Assembly: GCF_004959935.1 (NCBI RefSeq)
Contig: NZ_SMYN01000012.1
Location: 32,266-96,265 of the forward strand
DNA length: 64,000 nt
Direction of reading: 5' to 3'
Source of the DNA: Falsirhodobacter xinxiangensis
GTDB lineage: Bacteria > Pseudomonadota > Alphaproteobacteria > Rhodobacterales > Rhodobacteraceae
In this document: positions 35,734-44,439 of the stretch, in pieces
Layout of the letters: every line of letters begins with the position of its first letter
How positions within the stretch are numbered: position 1 is the stretch's first letter
Position numbers and translations under genes: made by a program
The notes under the pieces: model-generated
Told to the model about the DNA's origin: nothing
The model's input: only the letters and a program-made list of their open reading frames with translations
The model's database searches: none

Positions 35734-36354
35734 ATGCGAGCGCAGATCCCCGGCATCCTTGCGATGGCCGTCATCGTGGTGGTGTCCAACATCGCCGTCC
35801 AGTTCCACTACGGTTACTACCTGACCTATGGGGCCTTCACCTATCCGCTGGCCTTTTTGGTCAACGATATCGTCAACCGCGTCTATGGCGCGGCGGCGGC
35901 ACGCAGGGTTGTCTGGGCGGGCTTCGTCACGGGCCTCGTCTGCTCGCTGATCGGCACGCAGATCATGGGCGAGTTCGGCCCCCTCGTGACGCTGCGCGTG
36001 GCGCTGGCCTCGGGCGCGGCTTTCCTGTTCTCGCAACTGTTCGACGTGTTCCTGTTCGATCGCTATCGCACGCAGAACTGGTGGCGCGCGCCCATCATCG
36101 GCACGCTGGCCGGAACGATGGTGGACACCGCCCTGTTCTTCTTCATCGCCTTTTCGGCCACGCTGGTTTTCATCGAACCTGCCAACGATGTCGCATGGGC
36201 GGCGGAACTCGTGCCGTTGTTGGGGGTTGGTCCGATCGCGCCGTTCTGGGCCTCGCTTGCCGCTGCCGACCTGATCGTCAAGATCGTGATCGCATTTGTG
36301 GCACTTCTGCCCTTCCGCATAATTGTTCGGCGGATGACGGCAGGAATTGCGTGA
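35734..36354 (+). CDS. queuosine precursor transporter (YhhQ family)
   Basis: 206 residues, about six hydrophobic helices. VUT-1/YhhQ signature: SNIAVQFHYGYYLTYGAFTYPLAFLVNDIVNRVYG, FDVFLFDRYR, and WWRAPIIGTLAGTMVDTALFFFIAF. In E. coli YhhQ imports preQ0/preQ1 for queuosine tRNA modification. The 73 bp upstream do not show a convincing preQ1 riboswitch. ATG 35734 fits family length. Confidence 0.88.
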   Translation: MRAQIPGILAMAVIVVVSNIAVQFHYGYYLTYGAFTYPLAFLVNDIVNRVYGAAAARRVVWAGFVTGLVCSLIGTQIMGEFGPLVTLRVALASGAAFLFSQLFDVFLFDRYRTQNWWRAPIIGTLAGTMVDTALFFFIAFSATLVFIEPANDVAWAAELVPLLGVGPIAPFWASLAAADLIVKIVIAFVALLPFRIIVRRMTAGIA

Positions 36355-36360
36355 AGCCCG

Positions 36361-36389
36361 TTGACATATACCAGATGTGTGCCAACCTT
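36361..36389 (+). promoter_or_regulatory. putative sigma-70 promoter of the small RNA unit
   Basis: A perfect TTGACA (36361-36366) begins 6 nt after the yhhQ stop. With a 17-nt spacer the -10 position reads AACCTT, which is poor, but alphaproteobacterial -10 boxes are often weak. It would start transcription near 36396, just ahead of the perfect anti-16S sequence. Confidence 0.5.
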
Positions 36390-36426
36390 CAGGGTATCGG
36401 CAACACATTTGAAAGGAGGTGATCCA

Positions 36427-36483
36427 GTGTCTAGAGTGATATTGGAGAGAGGTGTCGGGACAGTCGGAGGGTTGATCGGCTAG
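36427..36483 (+). CDS. 18-residue leader peptide ORF with maximal Shine-Dalgarno
   Basis: GTG start, TAG stop at 36481-36483, encoding MSRVILERGVGTVGGLIG (first codon read as Met). It is preceded by AGGAGGTGATCCA; the core AGGAGG is 8-9 nt from the GTG and the complementarity to 16S rRNA is far longer than for any other gene in the window. No run of one amino acid is present, so it does not look like a classical biosynthetic attenuator. Coding could be incidental if the sequence serves as an RNA sponge. Confidence 0.45.
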   Translation: MSRVILERGVGTVGGLIG

Positions 36484-36552
36484 GGGCAGCCCCCTTGCGG
36501 AAAGACCACTGATTGGGGTGATTCCTAACTGGCTCATCTCCTTGGATCTCGG

Positions 36553-36590
36553 AAAGGGTCGTCGGCCGTGACGGCCCTTTCTCTATTTTG
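36553..36590 (+). terminator. rho-independent terminator directly before arfB
   Basis: Stem AAAGGGTCGTC (36553-36563) pairs with GACGGCCCTTT (36570-36580), one G-U included, loop GGCCGT, followed by CTCTATTTTG. It separates the small RNA unit from the arfB start codon by only 4 nt. Confidence 0.82.
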
Positions 36591-36593
36591 ATC

Positions 36594-37016
36594 ATGCTGC
36601 ACATCACCGAAACCATCGCCATCGCAGACTGGGAATTGACGGAAAGCTTCATCCGCGCCTCGGCGCCGGGCGGGCAGAACGTGAACAAGGTTTCCACCGC
36701 GGTCGAACTGCGGTTCGAGGCGGAGCGATCCCCGAACCTGCCCGCACCCGTGAAAGCCCGCCTGAAACGTCTGGCCGGTCGGCGCTGGACAAACGAAGGC
36801 GCGCTGGTCCTTCAGGTCGAGGATACCCGCAGCCAGGCCCGCAACCGCGAGATCGCGCGTGAACGGCTGGCCGACCTGATCCGTCAGGCGCTGGTGGTTC
36901 CGAAACGCCGCATCGCCACGAAACCGACGCTGGGCAGCCAGCGCCGCCGTCTGGCCGCAAAATCCATCCGAAGCGATGTAAAGGCCGGGCGCGGCAAGGT
37001 CGGCGAAGAAGACTGA
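36594..37016 (+). CDS. arfB: alternative ribosome-rescue factor B (peptidyl-tRNA hydrolase)
   Basis: 140 residues, the E. coli ArfB/YaeJ length. Release-factor domain 3 with the catalytic GGQ in APGGQNVNKVSTAVELRF, then a basic tail (VPKRRIATKPTLGSQRRRLAAKSIRS) that enters the empty mRNA channel of stalled ribosomes. ATG 36594 comes 4 nt after a terminator U-tract and has no Shine-Dalgarno, so expression probably depends on read-through or an unusual initiation route. TTG 36588 is an in-frame alternative. Confidence 0.92.
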   Translation: MLHITETIAIADWELTESFIRASAPGGQNVNKVSTAVELRFEAERSPNLPAPVKARLKRLAGRRWTNEGALVLQVEDTRSQARNREIARERLADLIRQALVVPKRRIATKPTLGSQRRRLAAKSIRSDVKAGRGKVGEED

Positions 37017-37032
37017 CGTTTATGTAATGCGA

Positions 37033-37058
37033 AACTGCCGCCCCAAAGGGCGGCAGTT
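37033..37058. terminator. perfect 11-bp hairpin between arfB and ctpA
   Basis: AACTGCCGCCC (37033-37043), loop CAAA, GGGCGGCAGTT (37048-37058). No long U-tract follows on either strand, so it may act as a bidirectional transcript end or RNA stabiliser for the convergent arfB and ctpA transcripts. A further GC-rich stretch continues to 37107. Confidence 0.6.
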
Positions 37059-37107
37059 CGGGCGAGTGAGCGGTCCCCGGAGGGGGCCCGAGCGAGCCCG
37101 CCCCCCG

Positions 37108-38451
37108 TTACGGGCGATGGTTGACGACGGCCAGCCCCTTGAGGATATCCACAGCGTAGGCCAGCTGATAATCCTCGTCCCGCAGCTTGGCGGTTTCCTC
37201 GACCAGCGCGCGTTCAGCCTCAAGCTGCTCACGCTCCTCGTCGGACATGGAATCGTTCGACAGCACCCCGCGCAGGCTGGATTCCGAACGCTCAGGCAGG
37301 ATCGAATCGTCCTCGTCTTCACCCGTCGCCTGAGGATCGACCTGCGGCTGCTGCACGATGATGTCCGGCGCCACGCCCAGCGCCTGGATCGAACGTCCCG
37401 ACGGCGTGTAATACCGCGCCGTCGTCAGGCGCATCGCCCCGTCGCCGCGCACCGGGACGACCGTCTGGACGGACCCTTTGCCGAAGCTCTTGGTGCCGAC
37501 GACGATGGCCCGCTGGTGATCCTGCAACGCGCCCGCGACGATTTCCGATGCCGAGGCCGAGCCGCCGTTGATCAGAACCACCATCGGCTTTCCGCCGATC
37601 AGATCGCCCGCCGTCGCGTTGTAGCGTTCGTTGTCCTGCGGATTGCGCCCGCGGGTGGACACGATCTCGCCCTGTTCAAGGAACGCATCCGACACCTTGA
37701 TCGCCTGCGTCAGCAGCCCGCCCGGGTTGTTGCGCAGGTCCAGAACAATGCCGTTGACATTGTCCATGCCGCCGACTTCCTCGATCTTGGCCTTCAGCTC
37801 CTCCTCGACCCCCGGCATGGTCTGGTCGTTGAAGGTCGTCACGCGCAGCACGATCGTATGCCCGCCCACAAGGCGCGAGCGCACGGCGACCAGCTTGATC
37901 GTGTCGCGGATGATCGACACGTCGAACGGCTCTGCCGTGCCTTCGCGGACCACGGTGATGATGATTTCCGACCCGACCGGGCCGCGCATCTTCTCCACCG
38001 CCTCGTCCAGCGGAATGCCCGACAGCGATTCCCCATCGACAGCGGTGATGAAATCGCCCGACTGGATGCCGGCGGCGTCGGCGGGCGTGTCGTCCATCGG
38101 CGATACGACCTTCACGAAGCCGTCCTGCTGCGTCACTTCGATGCCAAGACCGCCGAATTCGCCGCGCGTCTGCACCTGCATGTCGTCGAAATCGTTCGGC
38201 GGCAGATAGCTGGAATGCGGGTCCAGCGAGGTCAGCATCCCGTTGATCGCCGCCTCGATCAGCTTGTCGGTCTCCACCGGCTCCACATACTGGCTGCGGA
38301 TACGCTCGAAGATGTCGCCGAACAGGTCCAGCTGTTCATAGACCGAGGCGCTTTTGGTCTGTTCCTGCGCGATCAGCGGCTGCGCCACCTGTGTCGTGAC
38401 AAGAACCCCCGCCACCGTGCCGCCCAATGCGGCCAGAACATATTTCTTCAT
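37108..38451 (-). CDS. ctpA: C-terminal processing peptidase, S41 family
   Basis: 447 residues, N-terminal signal/anchor (KKYVLAALGGTVAGVLVTTQ), PDZ domain (GGLGIEVTQQDGFVKVVSPM, DFITAVDGESLSG), then the protease core. Catalytic Ser in NGGSASASEIVAGAL and Lys in VVGTKSFGKGSVQT form the S41 dyad. Acts in the periplasm on C-terminal tails, including cell-wall hydrolases or their regulators. ATG 38451 lies 7 nt after the envC stop. The gpmI-envC-ctpA order is usual in alphaproteobacteria. Confidence 0.94.
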   Translation of the reverse strand: MKKYVLAALGGTVAGVLVTTQVAQPLIAQEQTKSASVYEQLDLFGDIFERIRSQYVEPVETDKLIEAAINGMLTSLDPHSSYLPPNDFDDMQVQTRGEFGGLGIEVTQQDGFVKVVSPMDDTPADAAGIQSGDFITAVDGESLSGIPLDEAVEKMRGPVGSEIIITVVREGTAEPFDVSIIRDTIKLVAVRSRLVGGHTIVLRVTTFNDQTMPGVEEELKAKIEEVGGMDNVNGIVLDLRNNPGGLLTQAIKVSDAFLEQGEIVSTRGRNPQDNERYNATAGDLIGGKPMVVLINGGSASASEIVAGALQDHQRAIVVGTKSFGKGSVQTVVPVRGDGAMRLTTARYYTPSGRSIQALGVAPDIIVQQPQVDPQATGEDEDDSILPERSESSLRGVLSNDSMSDEEREQLEAERALVEETAKLRDEDYQLAYAVDILKGLAVVNHRP

Positions 38452-38458
38452 CGCCGTC

Positions 38459-39565
38459 CTATTCCACAATTGCCGCGAACCATTCCGCCGGATCGACCGG
38501 GCCCGTGCCCTGCCGCAGTTCCAGGTAAAGCGTTTCGGTCCCCTCGCGGCCCGTCGCGTCCTGCGCCGTGCCAAGAAAGTCCACCAAACCCTGATCGCCG
38601 CCCGGCATCAACCCCAAGGGCGCACCCGCTGCGACAACTTCGCCCACTTCGCCATATACCGTTTCGATCCCGGCAAGCACCAGAAGATACCCGTCGCCCG
38701 GTTCAAGAACCATCACGTTTCCGTAGCCGGACAGCGGCCCGCGATAGCGGATGGTCGCAGCCCACGGGTTCGTGACCAGCGCGCCGGGACGCGTCGCCAG
38801 CACAACCCCCGGCCTGCGCACCCCCGCCGCATCGGCCTCGTTCGCGCGGCGCAGCATCTGACCATGAACGGGCAGCGGCAGCTTGCCCTTTTCGGCCGCG
38901 AACCCCGGCCCCATCGCGTCGGGCGCATTCGCGATCCCGGCGGCAAAGGCATCCAGCGTATCGTTGCTTTCCAGAAGCGCCCGCAGAACCGCCGGATCGT
39001 CGGTAAAACGGCGCGGCAGATCCGTCCGGTCCGAGATCGCCTGCGACAGCGCCGTCCGCGCGCCTTGCGCGGTATGCAGCCCGTTCGCCAGCGTATCCGT
39101 CGCCGCCAGTTGCACGGCGCGCAGATCGCGCATCTCCTGCAATTCGGCCTTCAGCGCCTCGGCCTGCTTTTGCAGCGCCGGGGTCACGTCCGACATGATC
39201 AGCCCCGAACGCACCGTGCCCAGCGGCCCCGAGGGGTGCAGCAGCAGGATCGGGCCCGGCTCCCCCTCCATCCGCGCCATGACGCCCAGAAGCTGCGAGA
39301 CCTCCTCGCGCTTGGCCTGAAACCGCATATCCAGCGCCGCCTCGCGGATCGAGGCTTGGCGCGACGCCTCGCGCAGCGCGGTCAGCCCCGCCTCATAGGC
39401 GCCGATCGTGCGGGTCAGCGCGGCCACACGGTCGCCGCCGCTGGTCGCGCGCTGCATCGCCTCGACCGCCGCCTGCAATTCGTCCGAGGCTACTCGCGCC
39501 TGATCGGCGACCGAAGCCGCGGCAGGCGATGCCAGAAGGACCAAAAGGGCGGCGCGCAGGATCAT
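38459..39565 (-). CDS. envC: murein hydrolase activator EnvC-like
   Basis: 368 residues with a signal peptide (MILRAALLVLLASPAAA), a long helical coiled-coil region (residues ~20-190), and a C-terminal LytM/M23 domain. The zinc ligands of active M23 peptidases are missing: where HxH and the first His should be, this protein reads YLELRQ and GYLLVLAG. That matches EnvC-type activators, which switch on amidases instead of cutting the wall. Start overlaps the gpmI stop (ATGA). Partner of ctpA by context. Confidence 0.88.
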   Translation of the reverse strand: MILRAALLVLLASPAAASVADQARVASDELQAAVEAMQRATSGGDRVAALTRTIGAYEAGLTALREASRQASIREAALDMRFQAKREEVSQLLGVMARMEGEPGPILLLHPSGPLGTVRSGLIMSDVTPALQKQAEALKAELQEMRDLRAVQLAATDTLANGLHTAQGARTALSQAISDRTDLPRRFTDDPAVLRALLESNDTLDAFAAGIANAPDAMGPGFAAEKGKLPLPVHGQMLRRANEADAAGVRRPGVVLATRPGALVTNPWAATIRYRGPLSGYGNVMVLEPGDGYLLVLAGIETVYGEVGEVVAAGAPLGLMPGGDQGLVDFLGTAQDATGREGTETLYLELRQGTGPVDPAEWFAAIVE

Positions 39566-41067
39566 GCGATCAGGCTCTGCCCCGTCATCTCGGCCGGTTG
39601 CGGCAGGCCCATCAGTTGCAGAACCGTCGGCGCCAGATCGGCCAGCCGCCCGTCGCGCAAGCTGCCCCGGGGCCCGCCGTAAAGGATCACCGGCACCGGG
39701 TTCAGCGTATGCGCGGTATGCGGCCCGCCGGTGACCGGATCGACCATCATCTCGCAATTGCCGTGATCGGCGGTGACGATCATCGCGCCACCCACCTCGG
39801 CCAGCGCCTCCAGCGCCTGTCCAAGACCGCGGTCCACCGCCTCGCACGCCGCGATCGCCGCCGCCAGATCGCCGGTATGGCCCACCATGTCGGGGTTCGC
39901 GAAGTTGACCACGATCAGATCGTAGCCATGCCGGATCGCTGCGACCAGACGCTCGGCCACTTCCGGCTCCGACATCTCGGGCTGCAGATCATAGGTGGCG
40001 ACCTTGGGCGATAGCGGCATGAAGCGGTCTTCTTCCGCAAAAGGAACCTCGCGCCCCCCGTTCAGGAAGAAGGTGACGTGGGGGTATTTCTCGGTCTCGG
40101 CCAGCCGGAACTGGGTCTTGCCATGGCTGGCGACCCATTCGCCCAAGGTGTTGGCGATGGCGCGTTTGGGATAGGCGCTGGTCATATAGGCGTTATGCGC
40201 GTCGGAATAATCGACCATGCCAAGCAGCGCGCCCCATTTGATCGACCGCACGGCGAAGGCGTCGAAATCCGGCTGCCCCAGCGCCGCAAGGATTTCGCGC
40301 GCGCGGTCGGCGCGGAAGTTCAGGCAGAAGAAGCCGTCGCCGTCCTTTGCGCCAGGGTAGCCGTCGATGACCGTCGGCTGGATGAATTCATCCGTCTCGC
40401 CCCGCGCATAGGCGTCCGCGATGGCCGCTGCGGCATCGGGGGCGGCATTCCCCGTCGCTTCGACCATCGCCGCCCATGCGCGCGACACGCGGTCCCAGCG
40501 GTTGTCGCGATCCATCGCGAAATAGCGTCCAATCACCGTGCCGACCGTGACGCCCTGCGGCAGCGCCCCCAGAAGCTGCGCCACGAATTCGCGGGCCGAG
40601 GACGGTGCCACATCGCGCCCGTCGGTAATGGCGTGGATCACGACCGGAACGCCCTCGGCCGCGATGGCCCGCGCGGCGGCAAGCGCATGCAGGATATGCC
40701 CATGCACGCCGCCGTTGGAGATGACGCCCATCAGATGCGCCGTCCCGCCCGTCGCTTTCAGTTTGGCAACGAAACCAAGCAGACCTTCGTTCTGAAGGAA
40801 GGTGCCATCCTCGATCGCAAGGTCGATCTGGCCCAGATCCATCGCCACCACGCGGCCTGCGCCGATATTGGTGTGGCCCACCTCGGAATTGCCCATCTGC
40901 CCGGTCGGAAGCCCCGCATCGGGCCCATGGGTGATCAGCGTTGCATGCGGGCAGGTCGCCATCAGCCGGTCGAAATTCGGCGTGTTCGCCTGCGCCGGGG
41001 CATTGCCCTCGCGGCTGTCCGAAAGGCCCCAACCGTCAAGGATGCAAAGGACGACGGGTCTGGTCAT
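39562..41067 (-). CDS. gpmI: 2,3-bisphosphoglycerate-independent phosphoglycerate mutase
   Basis: 501 residues. Interconverts 3- and 2-phosphoglycerate in glycolysis using two Mn ions. Motifs: LCILDGWGLSD, the phosphoserine loop MGNSEVGHTNIGAGRVV, AITDGRDVAPSS, NFRADRAREI, and the C-terminal metal site VTADHGNCEMMVD with GPHTAHTLNPVP. First gene of gpmI-envC-ctpA. Confidence 0.97.
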   Translation of the reverse strand: MTRPVVLCILDGWGLSDSREGNAPAQANTPNFDRLMATCPHATLITHGPDAGLPTGQMGNSEVGHTNIGAGRVVAMDLGQIDLAIEDGTFLQNEGLLGFVAKLKATGGTAHLMGVISNGGVHGHILHALAAARAIAAEGVPVVIHAITDGRDVAPSSAREFVAQLLGALPQGVTVGTVIGRYFAMDRDNRWDRVSRAWAAMVEATGNAAPDAAAAIADAYARGETDEFIQPTVIDGYPGAKDGDGFFCLNFRADRAREILAALGQPDFDAFAVRSIKWGALLGMVDYSDAHNAYMTSAYPKRAIANTLGEWVASHGKTQFRLAETEKYPHVTFFLNGGREVPFAEEDRFMPLSPKVATYDLQPEMSEPEVAERLVAAIRHGYDLIVVNFANPDMVGHTGDLAAAIAACEAVDRGLGQALEALAEVGGAMIVTADHGNCEMMVDPVTGGPHTAHTLNPVPVILYGGPRGSLRDGRLADLAPTVLQLMGLPQPAEMTGQSLIA

Positions 41068-41096
41068 GGCGGGCCTCCGGTTGATCCGGCACCGTT

Positions 41097-41981
41097 CTAG
41101 GGCGCGCGGGTCCTTTCGGCAACCTCGCGCTGGCGCTGGCGCATGCGGAAACGGGCGCGGTCATCATCGGTGTATTCGCCGATGCAGCGGGCGCAGGACA
41201 CGCCCAGTTCGAAATCCGGGTGATCGCTGCCCTGCACAGGCCGACCGCAGGCGTGGCACATCTCGTAGCTGCCCTGCGCCAGCCCATGCTTCACCGAGAC
41301 GCGGTGGTCGAAGACATAGCATTCGCCCTGCCACGCCGTCTCGGCCTCCGGCACCTCCTCCAGATACTTCAGGATGCCGCCTTTCAGGTGGAACACGTCA
41401 TCGACGCCCTGCCCCAGCAAGAAGTTCGTCGACTTCTCGCAGCGGATGCCGCCGGTGCAGAACATCGCGATGCGCTTGCCTTTGAGGCGGTCCTTGTTCG
41501 CCGCCCACCATTCGGGAAAGTCACCGAAGGATTTCGTCGCCGGATCGATTGCGCCCTCGAAGGTGCCGATCTCGACCTCGTAATCGTTGCGGGTGTCGAT
41601 CACGGCGACGTCGGGCTGCCGGATCAGGTCGTTCCAGTCCTTCGCCTCGACATAGTGACCCACGCGGGCCAGCGGGTCCACGTCCGGCTGGCCCATCGTC
41701 ACGATCTCTCGCTTCAGGCGGACCTTCAGGCGGTTGAAGGGCATCTTTTCGGCATGGCTTTCCTTCCACTCCAGCCCCGCGCAGCCCGGCAGGGCGCGGA
41801 TGGCGGCCAGAACGGCGTCGATCCCGGCGCGGGGGCCGGCGATGGTGCCGTTGATCCCCTCGGGCGCGATCAGAAGCGATCCGCGCACGCCGGCGGCATC
41901 GGCCAGATCGCGCAAAGGCGGGATCAGCGCGGCGGGATCGTCGAAGCGGGTGAAGTGATAAAGTGCGGCGATGGTCAGCAT
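41097..41981 (-). CDS. trhO: tRNA uridine(34) hydroxylase / rhodanese-related sulfurtransferase
   Basis: About 294 residues. N-terminal TrhO domain (ALYHFTRFDDPAALIPPLRD, LIAPEGINGTIAGP), central rhodanese domain (VIDTRNDYEVEIGTF) with active Cys in FCTGGIRCEKS, and a C-terminal Cys-rich segment (CHACGRPV, CARCIGEY) suggesting a metal site. TrhO hydroxylates U34 of certain tRNAs, giving ho5U. ATG 41981 is preferred; the frame extends to 42026. Confidence 0.9.
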   Translation of the reverse strand: MLTIAALYHFTRFDDPAALIPPLRDLADAAGVRGSLLIAPEGINGTIAGPRAGIDAVLAAIRALPGCAGLEWKESHAEKMPFNRLKVRLKREIVTMGQPDVDPLARVGHYVEAKDWNDLIRQPDVAVIDTRNDYEVEIGTFEGAIDPATKSFGDFPEWWAANKDRLKGKRIAMFCTGGIRCEKSTNFLLGQGVDDVFHLKGGILKYLEEVPEAETAWQGECYVFDHRVSVKHGLAQGSYEMCHACGRPVQGSDHPDFELGVSCARCIGEYTDDDRARFRMRQRQREVAERTRAP

Positions 41982-42084
41982 GGCGGGCAGATGCGCCCGA
42001 ATCCAGTGAAAATCAAGTGCCGCCATTGACGATCCGCCCGCCGCCTCTTACGCCGATCCAAAGGCTTTCATGGAGGGAATGCCG

Positions 42085-42678
42085 ATGGATGCGCTGATCG
42101 TCATCGACGTGCAGAACGATTTCTGCCCCGGTGGCGCGCTGGCCGTGACGGATGGCGATGCCGTCGTCCCCCGCGTGAATGCGATGTTGGAGGAGTTTCC
42201 CGTTCGCGTGCTGACGCAGGACTGGCATCCGGCGAACCACCTGAGCTTTGCCGAAAACCATGCGATGGAACCCTATGGCACGATCCAGATGCCCTATGGT
42301 CCGCAGGTCCTGTGGCCCGCGCATTGTGTCCAGGGCACGAATGGCGCGGCATTCCATCCGGGGCTGGCGACGGACAAGGCCGATCTGATCCTGCGCAAAG
42401 GGTTCCGGGCCGCCATCGACAGCTATTCCGCGTTCTATGAAAACGACCAGAAAACCTCGACCGGGCTGGAGGCTTATCTGCGCGCGCGCGGGGTGTCGTC
42501 GGTCACGCTGGTCGGCCTTGCGACCGATTTCTGCGTCGCGTGGTCGGCGCTGGACGCGGTTGGGCTGGGCTTCGACGTCACTGTGCGGATGGATGCCTGC
42601 CGCGCGATCGATCTGAACGGGTCGCTGGCTGCCGCCTGCGAAAAAATGCGCGCCGCTGGCGTCGTGCTGGAGGACTGA
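42085..42678 (+). CDS. pncA: nicotinamidase
   Basis: 197 residues. Isochorismatase-fold hydrolase converting nicotinamide to nicotinate. Catalytic triad by motif: D8 ([13 protein letters not shown]), Lys in [12 protein letters not shown], Cys in [11 protein letters not shown]. Metal-site residues in [14 protein letters not shown] 42085 follows GGAGGG by 7 nt; ATG 42070 is too close to that signal to be the start. Followed 1 nt later by pncB. Confidence 0.94.
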   Translation: MDALIVIDVQNDFCPGGALAVTDGDAVVPRVNAMLEEFPVRVLTQDWHPANHLSFAENHAMEPYGTIQMPYGPQVLWPAHCVQGTNGAAFHPGLATDKADLILRKGFRAAIDSYSAFYENDQKTSTGLEAYLRARGVSSVTLVGLATDFCVAWSALDAVGLGFDVTVRMDACRAIDLNGSLAAACEKMRAAGVVLED

Positions 42679-42679
42679 C

Positions 42680-43972
42680 ATGGCCGATATCGCCACCCGC
42701 GTTCACAATCACAAATGGAAGATCGACCCGATCGTCCGTTCGCTGCTGGACACGGATTTCTACAAGCTGCTGATGTGCCAGTCGATCTTCCGCAATCGCC
42801 CGGATACCGACGTCACCTTCAGCCTGATCAACCGCACCAAGACCGTGCGCCTTGCCGACATCATCGACGAAGGGGAGTTGCGCCAGCAGCTTGACCATGC
42901 GCGGTCGTTGCGGCTGACGCGGGGCGAGTCCACCTATCTGCGCGGCAACACCTTCTACGGCAAACGCCAGATGTTCCGCCCCGATTTCATGGAGTGGTTC
43001 GAGGGGATGCAGCTTCCCCCCTACGAGCTGGAGAAGAAGGACGGCCAGTACGAGCTGACCTTCCACGGCAAATGGCCCGAGGTGATGCTGTGGGAAATCC
43101 CCGCGCTGGCGATCCTTGTGGAACTGCGGTCGCGGGCGGTGCTGGAACGCATGGGCCGGTTCGAGATTCAGGTGCTCTATGCCCGCGCGATGACCAAGCT
43201 GTGGGAGAAGATCGAACGGCTGAAACAGATCCCCGATCTGAAGATCGCAGATTTCGGCACGCGGCGGCGGCATTCCTTCCTGTGGCAGGACTGGTGCGTG
43301 CAGGCGATGATCGAGGGCTTGGGCGATGCTTTCACCGGAACGTCCAACTGCCTGATCGCCATGCGGCGCGAGGTGGAGGCCATCGGCACCAACGCGCATG
43401 AATTGCCGATGATCTATGCCGCGCTGGCCAATGATGACGCCGAACTGGCGCAGGCCCCCTATCAGGTGCTGGCCGACTGGCACGAGGAGCACGAGGGCAA
43501 CCTGCGCGTCATCCTGCCCGACACCTTCGGGACGGAAGGTTTCCTGAAACGCGCGCCCGACTGGCTGACCACATGGACCGGCATCCGCATCGACAGCGGC
43601 GATCCGGCAGCAGCGGCGGAATTGGCGATCCAGTGGTGGAAGGACCGGGGCGAAGACCCGCGCGAGAAGCTCGTGATCTTCTCGGACGGGTTGGATGTGG
43701 CCAAGATCGAGGAGTTGCAGACGCAGTTCCGCGGCCGGGTGAAGGTCTCCTTCGGCTGGGGCACGATGCTGACCAACGATTTCCGCGGGCTGGTGCCTGA
43801 CGGGGCGCTGGACCCGTTCAGCCTTGTGTGCAAGGCCGTTTCCGCGAACGGTCGCCCGACGGTGAAACTGTCGGACAATCCCGGCAAATCGCTTGGCCCC
43901 GCAGCCGAGGTCGAACGTTACAAACGCGTCTTCGGTGTGGGCGAACAGCAATATCAAGAGGTGATCGTATGA
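42680..43972 (+). CDS. pncB: nicotinate phosphoribosyltransferase
   Basis: 430 residues. Makes nicotinate mononucleotide from nicotinate and PRPP, the step after PncA in NAD salvage. Motifs: [29 protein letters not shown] with the phosphorylated-His region, [17 protein letters not shown], and [12 protein letters not shown]. Neighbour spacing (1 nt to pncA, ATGA overlap with rppH) shows one operon. Confidence 0.96.
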   Translation: MADIATRVHNHKWKIDPIVRSLLDTDFYKLLMCQSIFRNRPDTDVTFSLINRTKTVRLADIIDEGELRQQLDHARSLRLTRGESTYLRGNTFYGKRQMFRPDFMEWFEGMQLPPYELEKKDGQYELTFHGKWPEVMLWEIPALAILVELRSRAVLERMGRFEIQVLYARAMTKLWEKIERLKQIPDLKIADFGTRRRHSFLWQDWCVQAMIEGLGDAFTGTSNCLIAMRREVEAIGTNAHELPMIYAALANDDAELAQAPYQVLADWHEEHEGNLRVILPDTFGTEGFLKRAPDWLTTWTGIRIDSGDPAAAAELAIQWWKDRGEDPREKLVIFSDGLDVAKIEELQTQFRGRVKVSFGWGTMLTNDFRGLVPDGALDPFSLVCKAVSANGRPTVKLSDNPGKSLGPAAEVERYKRVFGVGEQQYQEVIV

Positions 43973-44439
43973 CCGATCTTCCCTATCGCCCCTGCGTGGG
44001 CGTCATGCTGATCAACGATGCCGGGCTGATCTTTGCCGGACAGCGCTTGGACAGCAACGCCGCCGCGTGGCAGATGCCGCAAGGTGGGATCGACGATGGC
44101 GAAAAGCCGCGCGAGGCCGCGATCCGCGAATTGTGGGAAGAAACCGGCATCACCGACGATCTGGTGAAGTTCGTCGCCAAGACCGAAGGCTGGGTCACCT
44201 ATGACCTGCCGCCCGAGCTTCTGGGCAAGGTCTGGGGCGGCAAGTATCGCGGGCAGAAGCAGAAGTGGTTTCTCTATCGCTTCAAGGGGCGCGACGATCA
44301 GGTGAAGATCGCGACCGACCATCCGGAGTTTTCCGAATGGCGGTGGATCGGCGCGGAGGAGATGGTGGAGAAGATCGTCCCCTTCAAACGCGCGGTGTAT
44401 GAGGCGGTGATCGCGGAGTTCCGCGACCACCTTTCGTAA
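43969..44439 (+). CDS. rppH: RNA 5' pyrophosphohydrolase (Nudix)
   Basis: 156 residues. Starts [21 protein letters not shown]; Nudix box [23 protein letters not shown] (spread over 43.98-44.15 kb); later [17 protein letters not shown] typical of RppH. It removes pyrophosphate from mRNA 5' ends, opening them to RNase E decay. ATG 43969 overlaps the pncB stop (ATGA). Its stop abuts the stop of the convergent aldehyde dehydrogenase with no gap. Confidence 0.93.
   Translation: MTDLPYRPCVGVMLINDAGLIFAGQRLDSNAAAWQMPQGGIDDGEKPREAAIRELWEETGITDDLVKFVAKTEGWVTYDLPPELLGKVWGGKYRGQKQKWFLYRFKGRDDQVKIATDHPEFSEWRWIGAEEMVEKIVPFKRAVYEAVIAEFRDHLS

Larger units (their letters stand above)
36396..36590 (+). ncRNA. 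putative small structured RNA with 16S-tail complement, leader ORF and terminator
   Basis: An independent-looking transcript of about 190 nt between yhhQ and arfB. At 36411-36425 it reads GAAAGGAGGTGATCC, the exact complement of the canonical 16S rRNA 3' end GGATCACCTCCTTTC. Two bases later GTG 36427 opens an 18-codon ORF. A GC-rich hairpin (GGGG/CCCC, ~36482-36493) follows, then TCATCTCCTT at 36534-36543, which can pair with AAGGAGGTGA (36413-36422) over 10 bp with one G-U. The unit ends in a strong terminator. It has no similarity I can name; 5' end and function are inferred. Confidence 0.6.

Noticed and set aside
36411..36427. 3' end of a 16S rRNA gene on the minus strand
   Set aside because: Only about 17 nt match the 16S end; sequence beyond this shows no rRNA similarity and no 23S, ITS or tRNA follows.
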